Shown one piece after another: positions 32,295 through 44,339 of a stretch of DNA of 64,000 nt. The DNA is from Symmetrospora coprosmae (Eukaryota; Basidiomycota; Cystobasidiomycetes; Symmetrosporaceae), in assembly GCA_008802785.1 (NCBI GenBank), contig VUYT01000015.1, positions 310,001 through 374,000 on the forward strand, read 5' to 3'. The number at the start of each line of letters is the position of its first letter. Positions within the stretch are counted from its first letter, which is position 1. The notes under the pieces were generated by a model. That model did not search any database. It was given only the letters and a program-made list of their open reading frames with translations, and had not been told where the DNA came from. Both the position numbers and the translations under genes were made by a program.

Positions 32295-35200
32295 TCAGTA
32301 AAGATTCGAGAGGGCCTGCTCGATCTGTTCATTGATAAAGGCCTTCTTGCTTGTCAGATCGACACCATAGAGCTGTGTGTGAGAGAGACCGATAGTCAGT
32401 GTGCAGTTCAATATGCAATTGCCTAACAGAAGCCCACTCACCTGCTCAAGCTCCTCTCGGACTCCCTTCTTGGTGAGATTTTGCAGATCTGCTCGAGCCA
32501 AAATCCCGCGAATATCCATCTCGAGCTGCTCCTCGCTGGGCACCTGACCCGGAGCGAGAGGCTGTATCTGCTGCTGCATCAGCGGCAGGCTCTGCCCTCC
32601 CAAGCTCTGGTAGCTCTGATGCGTTGGCATGAATGGGTTCTGTCCCATCTCGCCCATTCCGCCCATCCCCTGGCCACCCTGCTGGAGCTCGTACTGCTGT
32701 TGCATCTGCATCTGCTGCAATTGCGCAGCGTTGAAGCTTCGGCTGCCATACCCGCCAGAGTGGTAGGGCGAGGCACCATGATAGACGCTGCCCGCTCGTG
32801 ACGATGGGTAGACTGCACCTGGCGTGCCATAGCCCGGAACAGGCGGGACGCCTGAAAGGCTGTTGAGCGCCTGGTGGGAAGAGCGCGCTCCAAGCTCGGA
32901 CGCAGGCGTGCGTGGGCGCGAACCGACACCGCCAAACTGCCCAAAGCCCATGACGCTCTCGTGGCCATATATGCTGCCTTCGCCCTTGTGGCCGTACCCG
33001 CCATCGCCACCATTCAGCAGCGCCTGCTCCTCTCGCTCAGCGAGCAGCTGCCCGATACTGGCATTGCTGCCCTTCTCCCACAGCTCGTTCTCGTACTCCT
33101 GCCATGACTTGAGCGGAATCGACTTGGCGTCGAACTCGCCCTCGTCGTGAATGACAAGCTTCTTGCCTTGCTCGCCGAGAACGACTCGGGTCTGACCCCA
33201 GGAGAAGTCGTCCTGCTTCCAGAACGAGTAGACTGGCAGAGCAAAGGAGAAGACGGGAATGGCGAGAATGTAGATGAGCATCCAGACAATCTGCAGAGGC
33301 GCAATATTGATGTCAGCAAGCAAGTCCGCTCCGGTAACTGTGCCGGAACAAGTCGCTCACCATCTCGAACTTCCGGTGTAGAAGGAAGATGACGGCCTGC
33401 AGTCCGTAGATGGCGCCGAGCATGATGAGCGCCAGTGTAGGCAGCGGCTGACCCTCTCCTGCGACAAGGTAGATGAGGTATACGATGTAGGCCACCGTGA
33501 CAGGCTGTATGAGCGTCGAGAGTAGATCGACGAGGACGATGGCACGCATCGAGCAGCAGCAGAAGCCGCAAAGGCGGTCGACACGGCCAATGAGCTCTGC
33601 CAGGTTGTGAATAGTGGAGTTGATCCATCGACGACGTTGCGAGAGCAGGACACTCCACTCCTCGGGAGCGCTGTGATGTGGCCAGCAGAGCAGTCAGCCG
33701 ATGCGCTCCTCTGATCATGGATACTGCTTCCCAGCTCCCTTACATGGTCCTGGCGTGCGCGTCTCTAGTGAAGGTGAGCTTGTGGTTGGGGAAGTTCTTC
33801 AGCAGCAGTGTGGTCAAGTACCGATCCTCTCCGAGATGCAGCAGGTTCTTCATGTGCAAGGTCTGAGAAGTGCCAATACACCGATTAGCCTACTGCTTCG
33901 TGCTGAACCTGGCGCCAACCAGACTCACGTCAACTCGGTTTTCGCCGAAAGCGATGACAACGTCATTGGCAATGAAGACCGGCTTGTTCTCGACAGTGCG
34001 CAGGCGGTAGAGGGAGAAACATCCTGGAAGACAGGTTACACTGCCAAAGAGAGACTCGAAGGCCTTGGCCAAATGATGCGAGATGAAGTACTGGGGAGCG
34101 GACAGTAGCTCGTCAGTGTCCTTAACCTGAGCCGCCTGACCCAAAGCAATGGAAAAGCCTCACCTCGTAAACCTGCATCATGGAAATCATGGAGCTTTTC
34201 GAGTTTGACAGTTCCGTCTCTCCGCAGGTGGCAATGACCTTGCGATCGTGCACCATGGCCGAAATGAAGCGGTTCAGCGCAAGAGGGTCGACAACCGTAT
34301 CGGCATCAATGGCCAGGAGGAACTCGTAGAATGTCGGGTTGACGCCGATGACGTTCTTGATCTGATGGAAGAGCTCGAGCTCGCACGGCGCCATGGGCGA
34401 GTCAAAGTGGACTCGGTTGAAGAAGCGCATGAGCACCATCTGCGAGTCTCGCTTGCCTCGGTTTCCAGGTCGCGAGCGCTCGCTCGGCTTGCCGACCTTG
34501 ACCATGACAATGTAGGGTATGACATGGCCGGCATGCTCATACAGACCTGAAAAGACCTTGCCCTGTCCGGTGGGGAAATGTGTGGCAGAACGCGTCAGCA
34601 CGAGCAGCGCATCATCATCATCTTGAAGCCGAGACCTACCATGTTGTGCTGCTTGTTGCCTTCGCCAAGCGAGTGGAAGCTAAGCGGCTCCGGGTCCAAA
34701 GCTGGGTCTGCGCCAAGGATGTCGAGGACGATTCGAGGCGTAGGCCGGTCGTTGCCGCTGCCGATGATCATGCCGTCGCAGATGACGAACAGCAGTTTGC
34801 GCTTGTCATCGTACTTCAAGCTAGCGAGCGACTCGAAGCACTCTCTGAGCGAGTCTTCACCCTCGGTGTAGCACGGGACCTGGAGAACAACAAAGCGGTC
34901 GTGGTTCTCTGGCTGGCGTGCTCGGCCGAACTGAAGTGCAGCGAGGAACTTGAAGCCGATGATCGTGACCATAAGGATGGAGAAGGCGAGCAGAATGTAC
35001 CGCGAGAACTGGCACTGCACACTGTTTCGCGTGTCGGTCTTGCCGATGAAGAAGAGGTTCCGCAGGCACACACGCTGCGCCGCGAGCTGGTCCGGGTCGA
35101 TGCCTAAGCTGTCAAGTCGACTCGTAATGTCTTGCCCTGCGTACTGCTGGAAGAGCTGGACTACAGCGTCATGCATGAATTGCCGATCCGTGTCTGGCGG

Positions 35201-38200
35201 AACAGCCTGTCCTGCAGGAACGGCGAGACCGCCGCCATTGTTGGTGATGTACCCGGACATATCGTAGACGTTCCCGCCGTAGATGACTGTGTTACGCGTG
35301 GCGACAGTCTTGGATCGCTTGTCGACGTCACCTGAAGTGTAGCCCATGAATCCTCGCCGGTAGTTGTAGCGGAGGTAGACCATTTGCTCCCAGTACCAGT
35401 CCGGTCGGGAGTCGTTCGTGGCTGCGGGCAGTGCGCAATACAGCATTCGATAACCCATCAGTCACCGTTCTCACATGTCGGAAGCACCTCAGAACTGCAC
35501 TCACCGGCCCGGAAGTCGTGGTAGACGGCGTTTGGATCCGTCGTATTTGACGTGTCCAGAGTGACCCAAGGCGAGACCGTTCCCTCCTTGCCATTGCACA
35601 AAGCAGAGACTTGAACGGGAAAGATGTTGGAAGCATCGAGTCCGCCATACCGCTGGACACTCCGGACTGGGACGATGGACGGGTAGTGAACGTTCGCAAA
35701 GTTGGTGAGATCAAAGACCTCGCCGCGGATGCTGACGAGCATATTGTCTTGGTTGTTGGAATACGAGTGGCCTTCGAGCTCGGCAGTTGTGTAGACGTAC
35801 TCCTTCGGACAGATCAGGTTGCCGAGGATGGCGATGACGAAGACGGCTGAACCGCACAGGAGGGCGATAAGCATGAAGATGGTGACCTTCTCGCGCCAAG
35901 CCATTCGCACGTCTGGCCGCTTCATGCCGCCGATGTACTTGAGTGCCGGGGATGGAATCCACCATGTGAAGCACCAAACCAGGAACTTCCACTGCTTGCG
36001 GGCTCGCGTCTCCTTGTAGACTTCGACCGTCTCCTTCTCCTCCTTGACCTCGGCTGCGGCTGCCAGAGCCGGGTTGACTTTCTCATCCGGATCGTTTAGC
36101 CCGCCATAGCTCGAGTTCGCTCCAGAGGGGCTTCGCATGGCACCGCCCTCCTCCATGTCGAGCCTCGACTTGCTGAACTCGTCGTCCGTCAAGAATGTCT
36201 TGCGGTCGTCGTCATCGGCGAAGGGGTCCTTAGCAACCAAGGGCAGGAACGCTGTCGAAGTAGTCTGAGCGTAGGCGGGATGGTTATACGGCTTGGTTGT
36301 AGCCTGGAATGGCGATGTAACGGGTGGCATGCCGGGTGAGCCAGGATTGGCGAGGAGGATTGCCGGCCGCGAGAAGGGTGAGTACGGGTCGGCTTCGGGT
36401 TCTGCTGATCGTGCCGAGAACTCGCGCTTCTTCTTCTGCTCGTCCTGGTCGACAGTTCGGAGATAGTCCTCCATCTGCCTAAAGGCTGCGTGGTTCAGGA
36501 AGACCTGTCATGTAGCCAAGCAGCGGGAGGAAACGACAGTCAGCCGAAAAGCAGCCTGCGTGGTCGATACGTGATTGCTACTCACCCTGCCCTTGCCAAT
36601 CGCAAACTCGTTGTCGGCCCACTCCATCTCCTCCTTGACTGCCTCCATCTTGGCAGTCCACATGAGACCGGCTGCCCGCTTGACGAGATCGCCCTGCCAG
36701 CGTTCAATGATGTTGTAGCGGTCCCAAAACTCCCTGAAATCCATCTCCTGTGTCCAGCTTGCGCCATTGTTCATTGCGCACCGCTCGCGGATCTGGACCA
36801 GCTGGAGCGCCCTGATCTGGCTCTTGAGGAAGCGCGCGTCAATACCATGCTGAGCAGCCGTATTTGGCGCCAGGCAGAAGACAAAGAAGAGCCGACACGA
36901 CTCGCTGAGCGTCTCGAAGAGCTCGTTCAGGGCGGTTCCAAAGTTGCCGAGCACGCAACGCTGAGCGAGCAGCTCCGAGCGCTTGACTGCGATGGTTTTG
37001 CCGCGCTTGAGGCCGCCCGCATCAGCAGTAGCCCCTCCTTCCGCCTTGCGTGTCGAAGCCTTCCTCCGCATCGACGGCTTCCTGCTCGGATGCGCGCCGG
37101 GCACGCTCAAGGATGCCTCCCCTTCTCCCGTCTCCTTCGCCTTCTCCGACGGACTGGACGCAATGCCCATGGTAGCGTTCTCGTTCTCTGCCGCTGCAAC
37201 AACCTCGTTGGCGAAGAGCTCTCGCACGAACGGGTTGGCTGAGCCTCCGAGAATGGTCGTCTCGGGTCTGTCCTTGCTTCCCGAGCCAGTCTGCCTACGC
37301 GAGGCCCGCCTCGATGATGAGACCTGCGCGACGGCTTTTCCTCCGAGGAGATCGACAAGATCGTTCGGAACGAGATTGAGGTTCTTTTCGAGGAAGTTCT
37401 CGGTCGAGTATGTGATGGTCTCGCCGTCGGACCAGTGCTCGATGGTAAAGGTCCCGGCGCGGGTGCCAGCAGAGCTGTCAGTCTCTTTCCTCCAGGTGAA
37501 TTGCCTGTTCTTGCCCCATCGCTTGCCCATGGCATCCAGCATGGTACGCTCATTCTTGCCTTTGCGGACAGACTGGTCGTCGATGATATGGACGAGACCC
37601 CCTGGTGAAGTGGTGATGACGCGAACAGTCTCGGCGACCGTCGCGGGAGGCGCTAGGGCTCGGGCGATGAAGCTGGCTTGGATGCCTTCGGCAGCCTGCG
37701 TATCGGCCGATGTACCAAGGAACAGGTTGCTATTGATGAAAGAAGCGAGGCGCTCCGAGGCCATATTCAAGCACAAGGTGGAAAGCGAGTTGCCTTCGTT
37801 CCGGTGCCCAGGCTGGTTGCTAAGGGCCGGAAAGTCGACGAGTGCAATGAAGCCTGTGTCGGATGCCGAAGCGGAATCAGATCCGAGCCGGTACGCTGTT
37901 CCAGCCAGTATGGACTCACCACTGAAGTCCTCCCTGCACAGCTTCTGGTTGACGAACTCGCCCAGCCACTGCCAGACGAGCTTGTACAGCACCTTCGCAA
38001 CTTGCTCCTTGTAGTCGTTCGCCTTCTCAACATCGAGCACGACTGTGCACTTTTCGCCGTCAACGTAGGCCGTCTTGTTAGTAAAGGCCTCTTCGAGCTT
38101 CTTGAGATTGTTGGGCGCGGTCGCTGGGTTGTCGAGCAAGCCGAGAAGGGCTGCAATGGTATGCAGCGTTTCTGGCGTGGCGATGGTGCATCCGGCATCG

Positions 38201-39291
38201 TGGTCCGAGGATGACGAAGGGCTGAACTGCAGGGACGAAATATGGAGGATGGCGGCAAGTGTCGAGCAAAGGGAAGCGACTGGTTCAAACGCAAGTGGTC
38301 CTGTGAGCGAGCGGAAGTCTGAGGGAATGGTCTCCAAAGTCTCACCTGCTCGTTTAGGGAAGCCGAACGTCTTGAAGGCCTGCTTCAGGAGTCCGAACCG
38401 CTCCCGGGAGTACGTGTTGTCATCCTCGCTGCCGTTGAGGTTTGGCAGTTTGAGGTGGTCGCGCTCGTCCTGCGTAGCGCCTCGAACGAGCCACCTGACG
38501 GCTTCGAAGCTCCTCTCCTTGTTCTGCACGCCATTGACGCCATCCAACGCAAAGCCTATGCGTCCCGTGTCAAGGTCGAGGCCGTGTAGGAGCGCCTTGT
38601 ATCCCACAATCCTGCCCCTGTCGGTGAACTGGAGCTCCGCGTATCGCCCGAAGCGCGGTGCGGGAAACCGGCCTGTCCCGTCGCTGTCTGCGCCGCTCCC
38701 GCTGCCAGTGCCCGTGCATCCAAAAGCGTCGACGATGAACTCTGCTGCCTGAATCTGTTTGGCGATGCGCACCGACTTGCTCGTCTGCTCTGCCGGGTTG
38801 CTCGACGCGACGCTGAGCAGGGCGCGTGTGGCTAAGCGGCGCTGCTCGTTCTGGCCCGTGGCGGTTGTGCTTGTGGCAGAGTGGAATACGATGGCCTGGT
38901 CCTGGTTTGTGCGGCGCAGGTAGTAGTAGGCCTTGATTGCCATCTCGTAGACGTGTGGCTGGAGGACGCGGTCATCGTTGTCGGACGCCTCAAAATCGTA
39001 GTAGTCGCTGAGGTGCGTGTGCAGGCTGCTGCTATTGGTGTTGGTTGTGTCGTCGACCGTGGGTGCGCGCAGGCTGACGAGGATGGACGGCGAGTAGGTC
39101 AGGTACGCCGTCGAGCCCGACTGGATGAGGCCGGCGATCTGGGCAGCCACCGCGTCGACCGGGTTGGCCGTGGAGCCGACATTGGGATTGCTCGCTCTTG
39201 TTGAGGTGTTGGCCCCATTGCCATTGCCGTTGTTGCTGAGCAGGTCGCCTGTCTCGCTCGAGTCGCTCGAGGACGACGATGGCCCGGCCAT
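32295..39291 (-). CDS. Class V-type chitin synthase with N-terminal myosin-like motor domain
   Basis: Processive plasma-membrane enzyme making beta-1,4-linked GlcNAc for the cell wall. Nine exons: 39291-36586, 36504-35505, 35421-34640, 34562-34164, 34090-33929, 33862-33744, 33670-33361, 33290-32442, 32372-32295; 2,134 residues. Residues 1 to ~800 are a divergent myosin head ([30 protein letters not shown]-like block); its P-loop position reads [12 protein letters not shown], without the Walker lysine. Then come membrane helices ([19 protein letters not shown]), a cytochrome b5-like domain ([20 protein letters not shown]), and the GT2 core: [60 protein letters not shown]-terminal helices ([18 protein letters not shown]) and a Gly/Gln-rich linker lead to a DEK_C domain ending IEQALSNLY. 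Related to Ustilago Mcs1. A second Met at 39300 adds three residues. Confidence 0.95.
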
Positions 39292-39300
39292 GGCCGACAC

Positions 39301-39829
39301 GCGTGTCTGCAGAGTGGGCTAGATCCGTCCGTGCAGCGGCGGCCACAAGGTCCACGAAGGACCGTACGCAGATTGGGATGGCGCTTCTCAATGAAGGACG
39401 ATGCTGACGCTGCTTCCGCTGTCCTTGCTGATGAGACAGACACAAAGGGTTTGAAGGATGAGCACGAGGCGGCTCAAGGAGGCGGCGTGACGAGGAGGAG
39501 GCAGCAAAGGCAGAGGCGGTGAGACCCTTCGAAATTGTGAAGCCTCGGCGGAGAGCAAGTCGCTTGGCTATGAGCAAGACTGCACAGACGACTGTGGTGC
39601 GTCGAGGTGCGAACAAGCAAGGCAGCCTCGAGTCTCCTTCCGCCAGGCTCAGACCCTTTGTCCCGCTTTTCCCTCAATGTTTGCCACCAGCGCTGCCCAA
39701 CGCGAAAAACGCCACAATATTGTAGCCCAAAGTCATTGCGCGTCGAAGCCTCCGTTTGCTTTGTTTCTGCTGTTAATCTCAGACGAAGATGAGGGCCTGA
39801 GCATATGTACAACACGACAGGTGGCGAGG
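39301..39829. promoter_or_regulatory. Chitin synthase promoter region
   Basis: 529 bases upstream of the chitin synthase start and downstream of the ISC1 stop, both minus strand. No other coding feature was recognised. Confidence 0.5.
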
Positions 39830-41591
39830 TCATCGTCCTCCAATACTCTCCAGACGCTCCAGCTCGACGCTCATGTCGCTGAGCGTGTTCTTGATGGCTG
39901 ACGTCTCCCACCTCCCGCCCACAAAGCCCGTATAGAGCATGGTCGCCCCTCCCGCGCCGGTGCCAATGCCGAGGAGGACAAAGATCCAGTTGAGCCAGCG
40001 GATGGGCTGGAAGGAAGCTGCGACGCCGAGCGCGGGAATGCCAATGAGCGAGAGGCAGAACAGGCCAAGCTGGGCCTTCGACGCCGACATGGACCGGCCA
40101 GAGTAGATGGCAATGGCAGCGAGGGCCAGTCGGATCGTTTCGGCCGAAGAGGGACGCTCGGGGATGAGCTCGTCCGAGTCGTCTTCCAGCTCGTCGGTTC
40201 TTGGGAAGGTCAGCACCGCTTCGACGCCAAAGTGATCGCTAAGTGAGCACCCCAGACTGCGAACCTCCTCGGTGGCCGTGACCTCGCACTGAGTCGCAAG
40301 CATCGCGCGCTTCTTCTCAGCCCTGTACCGGTCCGGCCGCCTGTACAGGACATAATCCAGCCGCTTGCCCTTTTGACGGATAATGTCATCACCGAAGCGT
40401 TTCCCAGCTGACCAAGTGTTCAGCGGGTTGTCACAGGTCATGCCGTTGACGGTAATGGCTTCCTGGGCAGTAGGCGCTGATGACACATTTGGCTGGGATG
40501 CTTGCGGATGTGTCACGATCCACGAGTCCGTCAGTCGGCCGTGCGAGAGGAGCAGGTTCATAACGAGGGATGTGGGCTGCGAATTCATGTCGCCGCACTG
40601 AGAGGCACATGGAAAAGGTCAGTCAACGAGGACACGAGCTTTTCCCGCCGACCGCAACTCACAACAACAACATGCTGACCACGCTCCGCCGCAATGTTCG
40701 CCAGCCTTGCCAGCTCCCATGCCTGGGCAAGCCGATGACTCCGCTTCCATTCGTCGCCCCAGTCTCCGCCAGGCGCAAAGAAGTGCGTGTTGAGGACGGT
40801 CAGATTGCCCATGCCCTCGCCCATGCTCGACAGATCCAGCGTGGCTTGTCCGCACGCCTTTGCGACGTAGAAGTCGCCTTCGATGACGTGCAGAGGCGAG
40901 CCGCTCATGCTGTAGGGCCATGTCGAGGTCGCCACGATAGGGAAGCGCGAGAGGACGCACAAGCCGGATCCCAAGGCTCCGCTGCATTCGCGGATAAGGG
41001 AGGATATATAAGCGGCGCAGGATGCATATAGCGAAGAAGCGAGGGGCTTACCTGTAGAAATAGCGACCATGCACGAGGCCGGAGCCGCTCTCCCTTGCGC
41101 GCGTTTGCAGGTATTCCCAGTCTTCGCTGCACCAGACCTCTTGCAAGCACACGACGTCCCACCTCGGCGGCCGACGCGCAGCAGGATCAACAGCACGCGA
41201 GTGCTGTGCCGAGTGAGCCGCCTCGGTGTCGAGGCGTCGCTTCCCTCTTGACTGTGGCGAGACAGGCTGCAGCGGGGTGCCCTCGCCGATACCGGAGTCC
41301 TGCGAGGCTGTGGAAGACGTCGGGGAGTTCGAAGAGGAAGGCTCCGGCTGGCATATGTACTCTGCAATAGCGCGTATGCGCTCCTGCCGGAGCCGAGAGA
41401 CGTATTTCAATCCCCTAGTTCCGCGCGCGCAAGTCTCCCTACGTCAGTCCGGACGAAGAGCTCTCCGAGCTTCCAGGAGCGTAGCATGCGCACCAGACGT
41501 TGAGAGTGAGTATCCGTAGCTGAGTGGAAGCCTGCGACTGCAGCGATTGGCCGTTCTGCCGTAGACTGTGGCTGCCGTTCGCTGCAGACAT
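39830..41591 (-). CDS. ISC1: Inositol phosphosphingolipid phospholipase C (neutral sphingomyelinase family)
   Basis: Mg2+-dependent hydrolase releasing ceramide from complex sphingolipids at ER and mitochondrial membranes. Four exons (41591-41494, 41414-41052, 40981-40663, 40597-39830) give 515 residues. The endonuclease/exonuclease/phosphatase fold is recognisable from LRILTLNVWGLKYVSRLRQE (exon 1-2 junction), DVVCLQEVWC (metal-binding Glu), YFYSGALGSGLCVLSRFPI, LTVLNTHFFAPGGDWGDEW, CGDMNSQPTSLV, and the catalytic SLSDHFGVEAVL. A Ser/Arg-rich insert of about 60 residues interrupts the fold early in exon 2. Two membrane segments close the protein (LGLFCLSLIGIPALGVAA and WIFVLLGIGTGAGGATML), as in yeast Isc1. 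The gene is divergent from FIP1 with 144 bases between the starts. Confidence 0.88.
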
Positions 41592-41735
41592 GTGGGTGGA
41601 TCGTGCTTCGTGCGGGAGCAAGTCACGAGAGTGAGAGCCAGCGCAGTGGAGGGAGCTGCGTCGCAGAAGCTCGTCGCTCCTTTGGCCGTCCCGCTTCTGC
41701 ACCCTTCAACCGCCTTAGCTAAGGGTGTTGACACG
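41592..41735. promoter_or_regulatory. Short divergent promoter between ISC1 and FIP1
   Basis: Only 144 bases separate two divergent start codons, so both core promoters and 5' leaders must overlap here. Inferred from gene positions. Confidence 0.5.
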
Positions 41736-44112
41736 ATGGACTGGGACGACGAGGACGAAGCACTCTAGTGAGTAGAATCGAGGGCAGCGCGCTTGCTTGC
41801 TTGCCCCAAGAGCTCTCCGCTGACACTGTCAGTGCGCCCGACTAGCGGTGGCAGCGGGTCAGGCTCAGGGGCAGGCAATAACGGCCAAACAGCAGCAGCA
41901 GCATCCTCATCATCAGCACCATGGCAGAGCAGCACATCAGCCTCGGTGGATCCTGCAGCCTTCCCTCCGTCGGTGCCCGCTGGGGGCGCAGCCAGCTCGC
42001 AGGGTCAGCCAGGGCAGCAGGCCGTCGACAAGAGCACGGGCGAGCAGCAGAACGGCGAGGACGAAGATGAAGCGTCAGACGACGACATGGACGATGGGGA
42101 CTCTGACGACTCGCTCGAGATCGTCCTCGACATTAACCCCAATGCGCCCCGCCCAGACTACGCTGCGAGAAGATCAGGCGCAATTCCGATGCGAGCGCCG
42201 CCAGGAGCTGGACCTGTTGCAGGAGTGCAGCAACAGCAGCAGCAGCAGCAGGTCCGGCAAGCTTCGGCCTCGCTCGGTTCAGCTGCAGGGCCTGGCCGTC
42301 CAGGTCCAGGTGCGCTGGCTCCTGCTGGAGGTGTTGCCTACATCCTGCATCGTCTGAACACCTTGATTCCTTTGAACCTCGTACAGAGTCACCGAGCAAG
42401 CCATCGGCAGCACCGTCGTCCTCATCAGCTAGCAATCCCTTCCTGACCCTTCCACAAGCCACGGTAGCGCACCCAACTGGCTCACCTATACCGACGAGAG
42501 GACGGACACCTCCGCCCGACTTGAACGCCAAGGACGCAGTTTACGCTCCTGCATCAGCCGAAGGGCCTGACGCTCCACTGGACTTCAAGCCGCTCCCACA
42601 ACCCATCATCGACGTCGACCTCGACAGCATCGAAGACAAGCGATGGCGGAAGCCAGGGGCGCACCTTTCCGACTACTTCAACTATGGCTTTGACGAGACG
42701 AGCTGGCTCGAGTGGTGTGCCAAGCAGCGACGCTCACGCGACGAGCTGGAACGCATGAAGGACAACCCATTCCGCATTTTTGCAGATCGCCCGCTGCCTG
42801 AAGCGTGGGCTGCGCTGCCGATGGATTTGAAGGGCGCTATGATGCAGACCATCATGAGCAGCTTTGCGAGCGGCGGACCGGGAGGACCAGGCTTTGGTCC
42901 GAATGCAGGGATGGGCATGGGTATGGGTCCAGGAATGGGTATGGGCATGGGAGGGATGGGCATGGGCATGGGCGGAGGCGCACACCCGCAGATGCAGGCC
43001 ATGATGGCTGCACAGGCTCAGGGACAGCCGGGTATGCACGGACAACAGCAGCAGCAGCACGGCGGGAACTTTATGATGAATCAGCAGGGCGGAGGGAATA
43101 CACCGAATCCAGGCCAGATGAACGCTATGATGCAGCAGCAGGGGTCGCGTCAGGTCAACGGCATGGGCACTGGTATCGGCGGAGGTGCCTTCCCTGCGAA
43201 CGGAGGGCCAGGTTTCCAGCAGCATCAGCAGCAACAACAACAAGGCAAGTAACGTCTTCTTGCGTCTATCAGCGCCCCCATGCCGATCGGGGAATGGGCA
43301 GAAGGAAGCTCTGGCAGAAGTGGCCATTGTAGCATACCCCTGTCAATCGGCAGCGGGGCGGACTGTCCAGCTCTGAAAGGGCAATGCAAAACAGCTTGAT
43401 TGACGAAATCCTCGCCTTTCCTGGCCGCACGGCTCGTTTCTGATGCAGGTAACGGCATGATGGGTAACGGCAGCGCGCCGGGATCCGGTCAAATGGCTCA
43501 GCGTGCGCTGCAAGGGCACCAGCCTCCACAGGGGCGGCTAGGTGGATCAAGACAGCCCTCTGTCTCAGGCAGCAATTCGCCTTTCCCGGGCAGCCAGGGC
43601 GGAGGAGGCGGTGACAACGCTTCGGAAGCGTACGAGGACGACGAAGAGGAGGAACACTACCAGCGGCAATTGCAGAACAGCTACGACGATGAGGAGGTGA
43701 GCCTACGCTGAATGCAAAGGCGGGGAGGCCGAGGCCCCTAGCTGACACTTTCGCTATTGCCTCCTCCCTGCGCTGGCAGGTCGATCCAAGCGAACGCGAA
43801 CCGTCGACAATGTCACAACAGGCTGAACAAGCGACTCTTACATCTGGGCCTGCCCGTCTGAAGCGTGTCGCCTCGACGGAAATGCCCAATCCGCCAGGCG
43901 CACCAGGAGGGCCCAATGCCCGAGGAGGCATGATGCGTGGTCGAGGGCAGGGCTTTGGTGGACGTGGAGGGTTCGGAAGGGGCGGAGGAGCGCAGCACCA
44001 CCACCAGCAACAGCAGCAGCAACAGCAGAGAGCAGTCTCTCCGTTACCAGGGAATCTGCCGAAGGGGCCTCGCAGTATGCTGGCTCCGCCTACCGGTCCG
44101 AGGAGGGGGTGA
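41736..44112 (+). CDS. FIP1: FIP1, pre-mRNA 3'-end processing (polyadenylation) factor
   Basis: Fip1 tethers poly(A) polymerase to the cleavage/polyadenylation complex in the nucleus. Exons: 41736-41767 (32 nt), 41846-42330, 42387-43244, 43449-43696, 43780-44112; 651 residues. The N-terminus [17 protein letters not shown] is the acidic Fip1 start joined across intron 1; an acidic [20 protein letters not shown] segment follows. The Fip1 motif reads [20 protein letters not shown] then [10 protein letters not shown] (about residues 275-320), with NPFRIF after it. The rest is low complexity: a Gly-Met repeat near residues 390-415, polyQ tracts, and an RGG-type tail ([20 protein letters not shown]). 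Intron 3 (43245-43448) is 204 nt, long for this window, and starts with GC. The last exon contains the left breakpoint (43919) of the tandem duplication; this copy is complete. Confidence 0.93.
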
Positions 44113-44339
44113 GCTCGGAAAGTGTGTAACATAGCAAAAGGCGACAGTTCCACCGAGAATGCGCATGTTCAGCTTAGCTGCTTCAGCTGTGACCATTGAC
44201 CGCCCGTTCCCCTGGCATGCGCTCGACCACCGGTGCATCGGGCGGAGCGTGCGGGTGCCGTCATACTCTCTCTCTGTCCCTCTTCCTTGCACCATATCGA
44301 TCCAGCATATACGTCCCACCGGAGCGAGAGAAGGTGACG

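Noticed and set aside
34580-35107. 175-codon plus-strand ORF opposite the chitin synthase
   Set aside because: Antisense to the catalytic exons; no motif of its own.
36983-38014. 343-codon plus-strand ORF opposite the motor domain
   Set aside because: Antisense to the chitin synthase head, which carries recognisable coding sequence on the other strand.
43269-44153. 294-codon minus-strand ORF across FIP1 and its duplicate near 51223-51582
   Set aside because: Antisense to clearly coding FIP1 exons; composed of Cys/Arg/Pro runs from reading polyQ and RGG codons backwards, and it also crosses the junction.
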